A stretch of DNA of 64,000 nucleotides from Qipengyuania polymorpha (GTDB lineage Bacteria; Pseudomonadota; Alphaproteobacteria; Sphingomonadales; Sphingomonadaceae): positions 1 through 64,000 of the forward strand of contig NZ_JAIGNK010000005.1 of NCBI RefSeq assembly GCF_019711435.1, read 5' to 3'. The translations under genes were made by a program, and so were the position numbers. This document shows positions 62,732-64,000 of this stretch, one piece after another (the first letter of the stretch is position 1; the number at the start of each line of letters is the position of its first letter). The notes under the pieces were generated by a model. That model did not search any database and had not been told where the DNA came from. It saw nothing but the letters and a program-made list of their open reading frames with translations.

Positions 62732-64000
62732 ATGCTCTCGCGTTATCTGCCGATCCTCGAATGGGGACGGACATACAATCGGTCGATCCTGACCAGCGAC
62801 CTGGTGGCGGCGGTGATCGTCACCATCATGCTGATCCCGCAAAGCCTCGCCTATGCCCTGCTGGCAGGATTGCCGCCGGTCGTCGGTCTCTACGCCTCGA
62901 TCCTTCCGCTGGTGCTTTATGCGATCTTCGGGACCAGCCGCACGCTGGCAGTCGGGCCGGTGGCGGTTATCTCGCTGATGACGGCAAGCGCCGCCGGGGC
63001 GGTCGCGGCGCAAGGTACGGCGGAATATCTCGAGGCGGCGATCACGCTGGCGATGCTTTCGGGCATCATGCTGGCCATACTGGGTTTCCTGCGCGCTGGC
63101 TTCCTGGCGAACCTTCTTTCCCACCCGGTCATCAGCGGGTTCATTACCGCCAGCGGCATCCTGATCGCGACCAGCCAGCTCAAGCATATTCTCGGCATTA
63201 CGGCAGGCGGCGACAACTGGCCCGAGATGCTGGGCTCGATCGCCGCGTCCATCGGCGAGACCAATCCCTGGACACTGGCGATCGGCATTCCGGCGACCTT
63301 GTTCCTGTTCTGGGTGCGCAAGGGTGGCAAACCGGCCCTGGTGGCGATGGGGCTCGGCCCCCGCGTGGCCGATATGACCGCCAAGGCCGGACCGGTTGCC
63401 GCGGTCGTGCTGACGATCCTCGCGGTGCGGGCGCTCGATCTGGGCGAGCGGGGGGTGAAGATCGTCGGCGCGATCCCGCAGGGCCTGCCGCCATTTGCGG
63501 TGCCCTCGACCGACCTTTCGCTGATCGAGCAACTGTGGGTCCCCGCGCTGCTTATCTCGATCATCGGTTTCGTCGAGAGCGTCTCGGTCGCACAGACGCT
63601 GGCGGCCAAGCGACGGCAGCGCATTTCGCCCGACCAGGAACTGGTCGGGCTGGGGGCGGCCAACATCGCTAGCGCCTTTTCGGGCGGCTATCCGGTAACG
63701 GGAGGCTTCGCGCGCTCGGCAGTCAACTTCGATGCCGGTGCGGAAACACCGGCCGCGGGTGCGTTCACCGCAGTAGGTATCGCGCTGGCGACGCTATTCC
63801 TCACCCCGCTGCTGTTCAGCCTGCCGATCGCCACCTTGGCGGCGACCATCATCGTCGCCGTCCTCAGCCTCGTCGACCTCAAGACACCGGGCCAGCTGTG
63901 GCGCTATTCGAAGGCCGATTTCGCCGCGCATGTCGCGACGATCGCGATCACACTCCTGGCCGGGGTCGAGCTCGGGGTGATAACCGGTGTGGCTGTCGGC
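62732..64000 (+). CDS. SulP-family anion transporter (3' end outside window)
   Basis: The frame is open from ATG 62732 to the window end (423 codons). It begins MLSRYLPILEWGRTY, then has the SulP signature region TIMLIPQSLAYALLAGLPPVVGLYAS and TSRTLAVGPVAVISL, with further helices to about residue 420. The C-terminal STAS domain would lie beyond the window. It is divergent from the ABC operon. Sulfate is the classic substrate, but bicarbonate or other anions are possible. Confidence 0.93.
   Translation, partial: MLSRYLPILEWGRTYNRSILTSDLVAAVIVTIMLIPQSLAYALLAGLPPVVGLYASILPLVLYAIFGTSRTLAVGPVAVISLMTASAAGAVAAQGTAEYLEAAITLAMLSGIMLAILGFLRAGFLANLLSHPVISGFITASGILIATSQLKHILGITAGGDNWPEMLGSIAASIGETNPWTLAIGIPATLFLFWVRKGGKPALVAMGLGPRVADMTAKAGPVAAVVLTILAVRALDLGERGVKIVGAIPQGLPPFAVPSTDLSLIEQLWVPALLISIIGFVESVSVAQTLAAKRRQRISPDQELVGLGAANIASAFSGGYPVTGGFARSAVNFDAGAETPAAGAFTAVGIALATLFLTPLLFSLPIATLAATIIVAVLSLVDLKTPGQLWRYSKADFAAHVATIAITLLAGVELGVITGVAVG

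Overview
The window is bacterial, GC-rich and densely coded. Several traits point to an alphaproteobacterium of the order Sphingomonadales, probably Erythrobacteraceae: a 5S rRNA end followed by initiator tRNA, four large TonB-dependent receptors (TBDRs), a TBDR/SapC/tryptophan-halogenase sugar locus and a chromosomal VirB cluster. Species cannot be fixed from the sequence alone.

Layout. 1-434: end of an rRNA operon (5S 3' end, tRNA-fMet, terminators). 460-6142: acs, a small TBDR, a CitE-like lyase and cysQ. 6236-20434: nine co-directional minus-strand genes forming a sugar-uptake and beta-glucoside locus. In transcription order they are a Xanthomonas/Caulobacter-type TBDR, halogenase 2, SapC, a JmjC/cupin-8 protein, halogenase 1, a LacI regulator, an MFS carrier, a GH3 lipoprotein and a FucP-type sugar carrier. 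LacI-type palindromes lie before the TBDR and before GH3. A flavin reductase is transcribed divergently from this locus. 20669-24246: flavin reductase, nitronate monooxygenase-like protein, SDR and aldo/keto reductase. 24343-30117: an atypical OmpR-type regulator, a TBDR with a beta-helix lipoprotein, and a small TPR-like protein; GTCAC-type repeats precede the regulator and the lipoprotein. 30283-38002: a compact type IV secretion cluster (VirB1, 2, 3, 4, 6, 9, 10, 11) without recognisable VirB5, VirB7, VirB8, VirD4 or relaxase. 38213-41981: a 985-aa TBDR and a YhhQ-type transporter.

42042-52439: tRNA-Arg(TCT) carrying a 10.3-kb integrated element. It is bounded by a 46-bp direct repeat of the tRNA 3' half and has seven AGGTAAC/GTTACCT arm-type repeats near its two ends. 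It encodes a P4-like integrase, an AlpA regulator (59 aa), an HNH-like protein, an HTH replication-type protein, a small terminase, an HK97-type capsid protein, a tape measure protein and several tiny proteins. I found no portal, large terminase, protease, connector or tail tube gene, so it looks like a phage satellite or a strongly reduced prophage.

52440-64000: an amino-acid permease remnant, then a three-gene nucleotide-salvage operon (MBL/beta-CASP hydrolase, AMP/thymidine phosphorylase, PRPP synthetase), an L,D-transpeptidase, an ABC/HlyD-type exporter operon, and a SulP transporter cut by the window end.

The two regions most worth following up are the halogenase/JmjC/SapC sugar locus and the tRNA-Arg element.
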